From Streptomyces specialis (lineage in GTDB: Bacteria > Actinomycetota > Actinomycetes > Streptomycetales > Streptomycetaceae): a stretch of DNA of 64,000 nucleotides. The translations under genes were made by a program, and so were the position numbers. The stretch lies in NCBI RefSeq assembly GCF_001493375.1, contig NZ_LN929897.1, positions 1-64,000 of the forward strand. Direction: 5' to 3'. The notes beneath the pieces are model-generated. The model ran no database searches and was not told the DNA's origin. It worked only from the letters and a program-made list of their open reading frames with translations. The number at the start of each line of letters is the position of its first letter. Position 1 is the first letter of the stretch. Of the stretch, positions 50,927 to 59,957 are shown piece by piece.

Positions 50927-51337
50927 TCAGCCGAGCGCGTCCAGCAGTTCCCGGCACGCCCGCTCGCAGCGGCGGCAGGACTCGGCGCAGACGCGGCAGT
51001 GCTCGTGCGTGGAGGCGTGCCGCTCGCACTCCTCGGCGCACGCCGCGCACACCGTCGCGCACGCCATGAGCTGCGCGCGGGTGACATTGGCGTCGTAGCC
51101 GGTGTGCCGGGACAGCACGCGGGCCGTCGCCTCGCAGATGTCCGCGCAGTCCAGATCGGTGCGCACGCACTTCGCGAGGTCGGTTACCCGGTCCTCGGAC
51201 AGACAGGAGTCGGCGCAGGCGGTGCACGCCTGGGCACAGGCCGCGCACTCCTCGATGCAGCGCCTGAGCCGGTCGCGGTCCACCTGGCCGAGGTCGGCGG
51301 GGTAGGTGCGCAGCATGTCGTCGATGGCCATGGTCAT
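50927..51337 (-). CDS. Cys-rich four-helix-bundle copper-binding protein (Csp/DUF326)
   Basis: The 136-residue protein has 18 Cys, most in CxxxC or CxxC patterns along helices: RRCIEECAACAQACTACADS (about 26-45), then ATVCAACAEECERH and HCRVCAESCRRCERACRELL. This is the copper-storage-protein/DUF326 four-helix bundle, in which thiols facing the core bind many Cu(I) ions. No signal peptide is present, so it should act in the cytosol, like Csp3. No copper-responsive operator was recognised upstream. Confidence 0.9.
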   Translation of the reverse strand: MTMAIDDMLRTYPADLGQVDRDRLRRCIEECAACAQACTACADSCLSEDRVTDLAKCVRTDLDCADICEATARVLSRHTGYDANVTRAQLMACATVCAACAEECERHASTHEHCRVCAESCRRCERACRELLDALG

Positions 51338-51420
51338 GGTGCATCACTTCCACACGGGTGTCGGAGAGAGCCGTTCTGTCCGCCCCCGGGTAACCGGTGG
51401 CGCGGGACGGGAAACAGCCC

Positions 51421-52383
51421 TCAGTCCGTCACCGCCGCCGGGCGCGGCCCGGCCGGGGCGGGAGTGTGGCGGGCGACGGCGGCGGTCCTGCGGTTGCGCC
51501 GCGCCTGGCGGAGCGCGTCCCACGTCAGCAGGCACAGCGCCGCCCACACCAGCAGGAACCCGGCCCAGCGCTCCGGCGGCATCTCCTCGTGGAAGACCAG
51601 CACGCCCAGCACGAACATGGTGATCGGCGCGATGTACTGCATCAGCCCGATCGTGGACAGCGGCACCCGGACGGCGGCGGCGCCGAAGAAGATCAGCGGC
51701 AGCGCGGTGGCCAGCCCGCTGACGACCAGCAGCAGCGTGTGCCCGGCGCCCTCACCGGTGAACGTCGACTCGCCGCGCGCCCCGTTCACCACCAGGAATC
51801 CGAGCGCGGGCAGGAACTGGAGTGCGGAGTCGGCGGTGAAGCCCTCCAGGCCGCCCAGGTCCGTCCGCTTCTTGACCAGCCCGTAGGCGGCGAAGGTGAC
51901 GCTGAGCACCAGCGAGATCCAGGGCACCTCGCCATAGGCGACGCTCATCACGATCACCGCCGCGCCGCCGATGCCCACGGCGACCCACTGCGTGGGCCGC
52001 AGCCGCTCGGAGAGCAGCACCACGCCCAGCGCGATGGTCAGCAGCGGATTGACGAAGTAGCCCAGGGACGCTTCCAGTACCCGGTCCTCGGCGACGGCCC
52101 AGATGAAGATGTACCAGTTCGCCGAGATGAGCGTCGCGGTGAGCGCCAGCATGCCCAGCCGCTTCGGCTGCCGCAGCAGCGGCCGGATCCATCCCCAGTT
52201 CCGCACCGCGACCAGCAGCAGCAGCGCGGTGGGCAGCGACCACACCACGCGGTGGGCCAGCACCTCCAGAGCCGGTGTGGCGGCCAGCAGGTTCCAGTAG
52301 AGCGGAAGCAGCCCCCACGCCCCGAACGCCGCGAACCCGTAGATCAGCCCCGCCCGGCTCGCCGTGCCGCCGCCTGCCCTCAC
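51421..52383 (-). CDS. rarD: EamA family transporter RarD
   Basis: The 320-residue integral membrane protein has about ten helices in two EamA repeats. RarD signatures are GLIYGFAAFGAWGLLPLYWN (about 12-31), EVLAHRVVWSL and ANWYIFIWAVAEDRVLEASLGYFVNPLL, with STIGLMQYIAPITMFVLGV in the second half. The family is thought to export small metabolites; RarD is linked to chloramphenicol sensitivity in some species, and the substrate is unknown here. A basic, Pro/Ala-rich cytoplasmic tail ends the protein. Confidence 0.92.
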   Translation of the reverse strand: MRAGGGTASRAGLIYGFAAFGAWGLLPLYWNLLAATPALEVLAHRVVWSLPTALLLLVAVRNWGWIRPLLRQPKRLGMLALTATLISANWYIFIWAVAEDRVLEASLGYFVNPLLTIALGVVLLSERLRPTQWVAVGIGGAAVIVMSVAYGEVPWISLVLSVTFAAYGLVKKRTDLGGLEGFTADSALQFLPALGFLVVNGARGESTFTGEGAGHTLLLVVSGLATALPLIFFGAAAVRVPLSTIGLMQYIAPITMFVLGVLVFHEEMPPERWAGFLLVWAALCLLTWDALRQARRNRRTAAVARHTPAPAGPRPAAVTD

Positions 52384-52485
52384 GCCCGTCTCCCGTCGCC
52401 CGACGCCTCCCCGAAGGTAGCGCCGGGCGGGCGGGTTGTCATTCCCGTTTCATGGTGACGGTCCTGACGGTGGCCGGGCCGGTGG

Positions 52486-53563
<1,078 letters not shown>

Positions 53564-53574
<11 letters not shown>

Positions 53575-55474
53575 CGTCGACAGCCTCCTTGAAGGCGGTT
53601 TCGAGCTGCTCGGCCTTGAACGGCATGCCGTTGACCTGGGTGAAGGAGCGGACGTCCACCAGGTACCTGGCGCGCAGGAGGGTGGCGAGCTGGCCGAGGT
53701 TCATCTCCGGCAGCACCACCCGGTCGTAGGACCGCAGCACTTCCCCCAGGTTCGCGGGGAAGGGGTTGAGGTGACGCAGATGGGTCTGGGCGATGTGCCC
53801 GCCGGCCCGGCGGATGCGGCGGACGGCGGCGGTGATCGGCCCGAACGTCGAGCCCCAGCCCAGCACCAGCACCCGCGCCCGGCCCTCGGGGTCGTCCACG
53901 ACGACGTCCGGCACCTCGATGCCGTCGGTCTTGGCCTGGCGGGTGCGGACCATCAACTCGTGGTTGGCCGGGTCGTAGCTGATGTTGCCCGTGCCGTCCT
54001 GCTTCTCGATGCCGCCGATGCGGTGCTCAAGCCCTGGGGTGCCGGGCACCGCCCACGGCCGGGCCAGCGTCGTCTCGTCCCGCTTGTACGGCCAGAACAC
54101 CTCGGTGCCGTCCGCCAGCGTGTGGTTGGGCCCCGTGGCGAACCGGACCCGCAGGTCCGGCAGCAGGTCCGCCTCCGGCACCCGCCACGGCTCGGAGCCG
54201 TTGGCCAGGTACCCGTCGGACAGCAGGAACACCGGGGTGCGGTAGGTCAGCGCGATACGGGCCGCGTCCACCGCGGCGGCGAAGCAGTCGCCCGGCGTGG
54301 CCGGGGCGATGATCGGCACGGGCGCCTCGCCGTTGCGGCCGTACATCGCCTGGAGCAGGTCCGCCTGCTCGGTCTTGGTCGGCAGACCGGTCGAGGGGCC
54401 GCCGCGCTGGATGTCCACGATCAGCAGCGGCAGCTCCAGCGACACGGCCAGGCCGATCGTCTCCGACTTCAGCGCCACACCGGGCCCCGAGGTGGTGGTC
54501 CCCCCCAGCGCCCCGCCGAACGCCGCGCCCAGCGCCGCGCCGATACCGGCGATCTCGTCCTCGGCCTGGAACGTCCGCACGCCGAAGTTCTTGTGCCGCG
54601 ACAGCTCGTGCAGGATGTCCGAGGCCGGGGTGATCGGGTAGGAGCCCAGGAACAGCGGCAGATCGGCCCGCTGCGCCGCCGCGATCAGACCGTAGGCCAG
54701 CGCCAGGTTCCCCGAGATGTTCCGGTACGTGCCGGCCGGGAACGCCGACGCCGCCGGCGCCACCTCGTAGGAGACGGCGAACTCCTCGGTCGTCTCACCG
54801 AAGTTCCACCCCGCCCGGAACGCCGTGATGTTCGCCTCGGCGATCTCCGGACGCTTGGCGAACTTCGACCGCAGGAACGCCTCGGTGCCCTCCGTCGGCC
54901 GGTGGTACATCCACGACAGCAGACCGAGCGCGAACATGTTCTTCGACCGGCCCGCGTCCTTGCGCGTCAGGTCGAAACCCTTCAGCGCCTCCACCGTCAG
55001 CGTCGTCAGCGGCACCTTGTGCAGCGCGTACCCCTCCAGGGAGCCGTCCTCCAGCGGATTGCTTTCGTAACCGACCTTGGCCAGCGCCCGCGAACCGAAC
55101 TCATCGGTGTTCACGATCAGCTCCGCGCCGCGCGGCAGATCGGGAAGATTCGCCTTCAACGCCGCCGGGTTCATCGCCACCAGGACATTCGGGGCGTCAC
55201 CCGGAGTCAGGATGTCGTGATCCGCGAAGTGGAGCTGGAAGGAGGAGACACCGGGAAGCGTGCCGGCGGGAGCCCGGATTTCCGCAGGAAAGTTCGGCAG
55301 CGTGGACAGGTCATTCCCCAGGGAAGCCGTCTCCGACGTGAAACGGTCACCCGTGAGCTGCATTCCGTCACCGGAGTCCCCGGCGAAACGGATGATCACC
55401 CGGTCCAGGCGCCTGACATCCTTGGCGCCCCCGTGGTCCCGGCTTCCCTGGTCGGCATCGACCTCAGTGGTCAC
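53564..55474 (-). CDS. korA: 2-oxoacid:ferredoxin oxidoreductase, alpha subunit (gamma-alpha fusion)
   Basis: The 636-residue fusion has an N-terminal gamma domain (about 22-200: VIIRFAGDSGDGMQLTGDRF, LVAMNPAALKANLPDL) that is joined to the alpha part (about 225-630: FLGSYPITPASDILHELS, FQAEDEIAGIGAALGAAFGG, TTTSGPGVALKSETIGLA). The YPITP and TSGPG motifs are the TPP/substrate region. It pairs with KorB. The GTG at 55474 has AAGGAGG 9 nt upstream. The genes lie next to the two-component genes and the second nuo operon. Confidence 0.94.
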
Positions 55475-55652
55475 TGCTCAGTCCTCCTTCGAGGCGGCTC
55501 ATCTCGGCCATGGTACGTGGGTAAGGGTTACCTACCTGAAGGTGATCACATGATGGGACGTGGCCTCGTCCCATGGCGTTCTCGCACCCTCAACCATCCC
55601 CGCGCGCCCCGGTCTTCCCCGTCCCCCATCCCTGTTCCAGCCTGTCAGGAGG
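55475..55652. promoter_or_regulatory. korAB promoter region
   Basis: These 178 bp lie between the response-regulator stop and korA. They contain an inverted repeat GGTAA-GGG-TTACC (55,520-55,532), about 46 nt upstream of the korA start, that could be an operator. It only loosely resembles an actinobacterial iron box, so no regulator is assigned. Confidence 0.35.
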
Positions 55653-56312
55653 CTAGGAATTCAGATAGGTCAGAACCGCCAAGACCCGCCGGTGATCTGT
55701 GTCACTCTGTGCCAACCCGAGTTTCATGAAGATGTTGCTTACGTGCTTTTCGACCGCTCCATGGCTCACAACGAGTTGTTGAGCGATGGCCGAGTTCGTT
55801 CGGCCCTCCGCCATCAGTCCTAGGACTTCCCTTTCCCGCGGCGTGAGCCCGGCGACCACGTCCTGCTTGCGACTGCGTCCGAGCAACTGCGCCACGACCT
55901 CCGGGTCGAGCGCCGTGCCGCCCGAAGCGACCCGGGTCACCGCCTCGACGAACTCGCTGACGTCCGCGACCCGGTCCTTCAGCAGATAGCCCACCCCCCG
56001 GCTGGACCCGGCGATCAGCTCGGTGGCGTACTGCTCCTCCACGTACTGCGAGAGCACCAGCACGCCGAGGTCCGGATACCGCTCCCGCAGCCGCACGGCC
56101 GCCCGCACGCCCTCGTCCGTGTGTGTCGGCGGCATCCGCACGTCCGCGACCACCACATCCGGCGGCTCGCCCCCGTCCGCCAGCTCCCGCACCGCGCTGA
56201 TCAGCGCCTCCCCGTCACCGACCCCGGCGACGACGTCGTGCCCCCGGTCGTTGAGCAACCGGGTCAGCCCCTCCCGCAGCAGCACCGAGTCCTCGGCGAT
56301 GACCACCCGCAC
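55653..56312 (-). CDS. two-component response regulator, NarL/LuxR type
   Basis: The 219-residue protein has a receiver domain (acidic pair in VVIAEDSVLL, phospho-acceptor Asp in VVVADVRMPP near 55, Lys in GYLLKDR near 107). A LuxR-type helix-turn-helix follows (LTPREREVLGLMAEGRTNSAIAQQLVVSHGAVEKHVSNIF, given as a span, about 152-191). Two histidine kinase genes lie 68 bp upstream on the same strand, so it is probably their partner. GTG 56312 is chosen for GGGGAG 6 nt upstream; GTG 56330 is an alternative. Its targets are unknown; korAB lies just downstream. Confidence 0.9.
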   Translation of the reverse strand: MRVVIAEDSVLLREGLTRLLNDRGHDVVAGVGDGEALISAVRELADGGEPPDVVVADVRMPPTHTDEGVRAAVRLRERYPDLGVLVLSQYVEEQYATELIAGSSRGVGYLLKDRVADVSEFVEAVTRVASGGTALDPEVVAQLLGRSRKQDVVAGLTPREREVLGLMAEGRTNSAIAQQLVVSHGAVEKHVSNIFMKLGLAQSDTDHRRVLAVLTYLNS

Positions 56313-56380
56313 GTTCCACTCCCCGTCCACGAAGGCAAGCTCCCGCCGAGCAGGATCTCACCTCGCGCGGCCCCGGAGGC

Positions 56381-57670
56381 TCAGGAAGCCGGGCGGTCCC
56401 GCCAGGGCAGCGCCGCCGTGACGGTGGTCGGGCCGCCGGTGGGGGAGGCGATGGCCAGGAGGCCGTCCACGGCGGCGAGCCGTTCGGCCAGGCCCGCCAG
56501 GCCCGAGCCCGCCGTGGCGTCGGCGCCGCCGCGGCCGTCGTCGGTGACCTGGAGCATCAGACGGTCCCCGGCCCGCCACACATCGACCTGCGCCCGCCGC
56601 GCCGCGCTGTGCTTGCTGACGTTCTGCAGCAGCTCGGAGGCCGTGTAGTACGCGATGCCCTCGATCGCCTCCGCCGGACGCGAATCCAGCTCCGCCTCCA
56701 CCACCACCGGGACGGTGCAGCGGGAGGCGACGGCGGACAGCGCCGGGCCCAGTCCCCGGTCGGTCAGGATCGCCGGATGGATGCCGCGCGCCAGATCCCG
56801 CAGCTCCTGAAGGGCGAGCTTGACCTCGCCGTGGGCCTCCTCCACCATCCGGGCCGCCGTCTCCGGGTCCTCGGTCAGCTTCTCCTTCGCCAGCCCCAGA
56901 TCCATCGCCAGCGCCACCAGCCGCGCCTGCGCCCCGTCGTGCAAGTCCCGCTCGATCCGCCGCAGATCCGCCGCCGAGGCATCCACGACGACCGACCGGT
57001 CCGACTCCAACTGCCGCACCCGCGTCGCCGCGGCCGACGGGCCCAGCAGACCGGACACCAGCGCCCGGTCCACCGCCGCCATGCCCCGGAACAGGGGGAC
57101 GGCGGCGACCAGCACCAGCATCCCCAGCACCGTGGCCATCAGCACCTCCAGCGGCCCGTTCCAGATCCAGCCGCCGCCCTCGCCGTCCGTGTTGATCCCC
57201 ACGCCCGGCTCGTCGGTGTACGCGGGGATCGTCCAGAACCACAGCGGATACGTCAGCATCGACCAGCCCGCCGCCCACAGCGCCGTCACCACCGAGAACG
57301 TGAACACCCCCCACGGCAGGTGCAGCAGCGCGTACGCCGCCGACCGCCAGGACACGTCACTGCGCAGCAGCGCGCCCGTCCACGCCAGCGGACCCCGGCG
57401 CCCCTCACGCAGCCGCAGTGGCTCCGGCTCGGCCACCTCGTGCCGCAGCAGCAGCCGCGCCCGGCTCCGCTCCAGCCGCCCGAACAGCCGCAGGCCCAGC
57501 AGCACCACGGCCATCAGCGGCAGCCCGACGAACGTGACCAGCAGTCCGCCGCTGACCGACAGGCCGGTCACCGCGAAGACGAAACCGATCAGCGCCATCG
57601 GCAGGTTCAGCAGCCCGTACAGGCCCTCCCGCCAGAAGCGGGCCGTGAAAGGCATGCGCAGCACGGTCAC
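56381..57670 (-). CDS. sensor histidine kinase 1 (HisKA_3, sensor domain PF13796-like)
   Basis: The 429-residue membrane kinase has a putative-sensor region at about 10-200 with several helices (LYGLLNLPMALIGFVFAVTG, LLVTFVGLPLMAVVLLGL, YALLHLPWGVFTFSVVTALW). The dimerisation/phospho-acceptor helix DLRRIERDLHDGAQARL (His near 240) follows. The ATPase has N box ELLQNVSKHS, G1 DDGRGGAD and G2 GSGLAGLAERL. The GTG start overlaps the stop of the second kinase (GTGA). Its catalytic part is nearly identical in DNA to that of its neighbour. Confidence 0.9.
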   Translation of the reverse strand: MTVLRMPFTARFWREGLYGLLNLPMALIGFVFAVTGLSVSGGLLVTFVGLPLMAVVLLGLRLFGRLERSRARLLLRHEVAEPEPLRLREGRRGPLAWTGALLRSDVSWRSAAYALLHLPWGVFTFSVVTALWAAGWSMLTYPLWFWTIPAYTDEPGVGINTDGEGGGWIWNGPLEVLMATVLGMLVLVAAVPLFRGMAAVDRALVSGLLGPSAAATRVRQLESDRSVVVDASAADLRRIERDLHDGAQARLVALAMDLGLAKEKLTEDPETAARMVEEAHGEVKLALQELRDLARGIHPAILTDRGLGPALSAVASRCTVPVVVEAELDSRPAEAIEGIAYYTASELLQNVSKHSAARRAQVDVWRAGDRLMLQVTDDGRGGADATAGSGLAGLAERLAAVDGLLAIASPTGGPTTVTAALPWRDRPAS

Positions 57671-58875
57671 CGGAGGGTTCCTTCCGCTGGGCCGGCGGTC
57701 CGCGCCGGGCGGTCCCGCCAGGGGAGTTCGGCGGTGACGGTGGTCGGGCCGCCGGTGGGGGAGGCGATGGCCAGCAGGCCGTCCACGGCGGCGAGCCGTT
57801 CGGCCAGGCCCGCGAGGCCGGAGCCCGCCGTGGCGTCGGCGCCGCCGCGGCCGTCGTCGGTGACCTGGAGCATCAGACGGTCCCCGGCCCGCCACACCTC
57901 CAGCGAGGCGTGCGCGGCGCCGCTGTGCTTGCTGACGTTCTGCAGCAGCTCGGAGGCCGTGTAGTACGCGATGCCCTCGATGGCCGGGGCCGGCCGGGCG
58001 GCCAGCTCCACCGTCACCCGGACCGGGACGGTGCAGCGGGAGGCGACGGCGGACAGCGCCGGGCCCAGTCCCCGGTCGGTCAGGATCGCCGGATGGATGC
58101 CGCGCGCCAGATCCCGCAGCTCCTGAAGGGCGAGCTTGACCTCGCCGTGGGCCTCCTCCACCATCCGGGCCGCCGTCTCCGGGTCCTCGGTCAGCTTCTC
58201 CTTCGCCAGCCCCAGATCCATCGCCAGCGCCACCAGCCGCGCCTGCGCCCCGTCGTGCAAATCCCGCTCGATCCGCCGCAGATCGGCGCTGGCCGCCTCC
58301 GTCACCGTCACCCGGCCCGACTCCAGCGCGGCGATACGCCGCTCCAGCTCGTCCGACGGCGACAACAGGCCCCGCACCAGCGCCCGGTCCACGTCCGTCA
58401 TCCAGCGCGCCAGCCACGGCAGCGCCGGCCAGGCCACGAACAGCGAGACGAATGTCACCCAGCAGGTCAGCGTCGGCCACGGCAGCCGCACCACGAAGAA
58501 CAGCGCCGTCCGCCAGCCGACCGGGTCCTTCAGCCCGGCCCACACCCACCCGAAGAAGCCGTTGCCCCGCCCGGCGCCGGGCAGCGGGCTCGGCTCGTCG
58601 ATGTCCAGCCGCAGCAGCGCCCTGGCCCGTGACCGCTCCCAGGCGCCGAACCGGCGGCACCCGAGCAGGCCCGCCGCCAGCACCGGCAGGCCGATGACCG
58701 TCACCGACAGCAGGACGCCGACGTAGATCCACGTCACCACGTAGCAGAACGCGATCAGGTCGAGCGGCCAGCTCGACAGGAGATATCCGCACTCGCGCCA
58801 GGTCTGCGGGCCCAGCGGGGCGCGCGGCGGCGGCAGCGATGTCCGCGCCCCGGGTTCGGTGATGGTGCTGGTCAT
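57667..58875 (-). CDS. sensor histidine kinase 2 (paralogue of kinase 1)
   Basis: The 402-residue kinase has the same architecture: a sensor region with helices (DLIAFCYVVTWIYVGVLLSV, VTVIGLPVLAAGLLG, LPWPTLTCWVTFVSLFVAWP), then DLRRIERDLHDGAQARL with the phospho-acceptor His (near 232) and the same N, G1 and G2 boxes. The sensor halves of the two kinases differ clearly while the catalytic halves match almost base for base. That fits duplication with later gene conversion, and input diversification onto one response regulator. The ATG at 58875 is used; the earlier in-frame start lacks conserved sequence. Confidence 0.9.
   Translation of the reverse strand: MTSTITEPGARTSLPPPRAPLGPQTWRECGYLLSSWPLDLIAFCYVVTWIYVGVLLSVTVIGLPVLAAGLLGCRRFGAWERSRARALLRLDIDEPSPLPGAGRGNGFFGWVWAGLKDPVGWRTALFFVVRLPWPTLTCWVTFVSLFVAWPALPWLARWMTDVDRALVRGLLSPSDELERRIAALESGRVTVTEAASADLRRIERDLHDGAQARLVALAMDLGLAKEKLTEDPETAARMVEEAHGEVKLALQELRDLARGIHPAILTDRGLGPALSAVASRCTVPVRVTVELAARPAPAIEGIAYYTASELLQNVSKHSGAAHASLEVWRAGDRLMLQVTDDGRGGADATAGSGLAGLAERLAAVDGLLAIASPTGGPTTVTAELPWRDRPARTAGPAEGTLR
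58027..58286 (-). repeat. direct repeat shared by the two kinase genes (other copy 56,711-56,970)
   Basis: About 260 bp encoding the phospho-acceptor helix and the start of the ATPase domain are nearly identical between the two genes, with one or two mismatches (for example CAAATCCC versus CAAGTCCC), offset by about 1,316 bp. A shorter high-identity block lies at about 56,420-56,580 / 57,735-57,900. Confidence 0.85.
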
Positions 58876-59040
58876 GGCCCCAAGAGTGCCGGGCCGCGGA
58901 TACCGCCGCCATGGGGTGGATCGGTCAACCACGGTGGGGCTATCCCCACCCCCCGGCACCACCGCCGTGGTCACAAGCCGGGCACCACCCCCTAGACTCC
59001 CGTGCTGTCAGTCCCCCTGTCCCCGGTCGGAGGCCGAAAC
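58876..59040. promoter_or_regulatory. divergent promoter region, kinase 2 / nuoA2
   Basis: These 165 bp separate the kinase and the second nuo operon. TAGACT (58993-58998) is a good -10 hexamer about 40 nt before nuoA2. No Rex-type site like that of nuoA was found here, which suggests different control of the two nuo operons. Confidence 0.45.
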
Positions 59041-59412
59041 GTGCCCGACTACTTCCACGGCTACTCGGTCGTCGGTCTGGTCGCGGTCGTCGGCGTGCTG
59101 TTCGTCGCCGTCGCCTTCGGCGCGAACCACCTGCTGCGGCCCGTGGTCCCGACACCCGAGAAGCTGCTGACGTACGAGTCCGGCGTCGATCCGGTCGGCG
59201 AGGGCTGGGCCCACACCCAGGTCCGGTTCTACGTCTACGCCTTCCTGTACGTGATCTTCGCCGTCGACTCCGTCTTCCTCTTCCCGTGGGCGACGGTCTT
59301 CGCCGCCGACGGTTTCGGCGGCACCACGCTCGTGGAGATGTTCATCTTCCTGGGCTTCCTCGGCGTGGGGCTGCTCTACGCCTGGAAGAAGGGGGTTCTG
59401 ACGTGGACCTGA
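59041..59412 (+). CDS. nuoA2: NADH-quinone oxidoreductase subunit A, second operon
   Basis: The 123-residue NuoA has three helices (YSVVGLVAVVGVLFVAVAFG, VYAFLYVIFAVDSVFLFPWA, MFIFLGFLGVGLLYAW). The signature loop differs from copy 1: LLTYESGVDPVGE lacks the conserved Cys of YECGVEP, and the acidic DIE of TM2 is VDS. These changes near the quinone channel set it apart from a standard NuoA. GTG 59041 has GGAGG upstream. It overlaps nuoB2 by 10 nt. Confidence 0.92.
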   Translation: MPDYFHGYSVVGLVAVVGVLFVAVAFGANHLLRPVVPTPEKLLTYESGVDPVGEGWAHTQVRFYVYAFLYVIFAVDSVFLFPWATVFAADGFGGTTLVEMFIFLGFLGVGLLYAWKKGVLTWT

Positions 59413-59957
59413 CCCCGGTCAAGCCGTCGCTCGGCCCGCTGGCCAGGCTGGCGCCCGAGCCGATGAAGGTGGTCCTCAACTGGGGCCGCCGCTACAGCCT
59501 GTGGGTGTTCAACTTCGGACTCGCCTGCTGCGCCATCGAGTTCATCGCCGCGTCGATGGCGCGGCACGACTTCATCCGGCTCGGCGTGATCCCGTTCGCG
59601 CCCGGCCCGCGCCAGGCCGACCTGATGGTCGTCGCCGGGACGGTCACCGACAAGATGGCGCCCGCCGTGAAGCGGCTGTACGAGCAGATGCCGGAGCCCA
59701 AGTACGTCATCTCGTTCGGCGCCTGCGCCAACTGCGGCGGCCCGTACTGGGACTCGTACGCCGTCACCAAGGGCGTCGACCAGATCGTCCCGGTCGACGT
59801 CTACGTGCCCGGCTGCCCGCCCCGGCCCGAGGCGCTGATGCAGGGCATCCTCACCCTCCAGGAGAAGATCGCGGCCGAGTCGACCACCGAGCGGTACGCC
59901 GCCTCGCCGGCGGCCCTGACCAGCGGTCTCGTCACACCGGACGGAACCGGCCGGTGA
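59403..59957 (+). CDS. nuoB2: NADH-quinone oxidoreductase subunit B, second operon
   Basis: The 184-residue N2-cluster subunit keeps all ligands: FGLACCAIEFIAASM with tandem Cys, FGACANCGGPYW and VPGCPPRPEAL. An extra Cys in ACANC is absent from copy 1 (CASSGG). The subunit should therefore still carry a [4Fe-4S] cluster, although its usual partner NuoD is not encoded in this operon. The GTG lies inside the end of nuoA2, and the stop overlaps nuoC2 (GTGA). Confidence 0.94.
   Translation: MDLTPVKPSLGPLARLAPEPMKVVLNWGRRYSLWVFNFGLACCAIEFIAASMARHDFIRLGVIPFAPGPRQADLMVVAGTVTDKMAPAVKRLYEQMPEPKYVISFGACANCGGPYWDSYAVTKGVDQIVPVDVYVPGCPPRPEALMQGILTLQEKIAAESTTERYAASPAALTSGLVTPDGTGR

Noticed and set aside
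55515..55540. Iron-box (DmdR/IdeR-like) operator before korA
   Set aside because: The GGTAA-GGG-TTACC repeat matches the iron-box consensus poorly across the full 19 bp; it is listed only as an unassigned inverted repeat.
56381..58912. An 843-codon minus-strand frame that could be read as a double histidine kinase
   Set aside because: Its upstream half is in the wrong frame for kinase 2, and kinase 1 has its own GTG at 57,670 overlapping the kinase 2 stop. Two separate genes explain the sequence.
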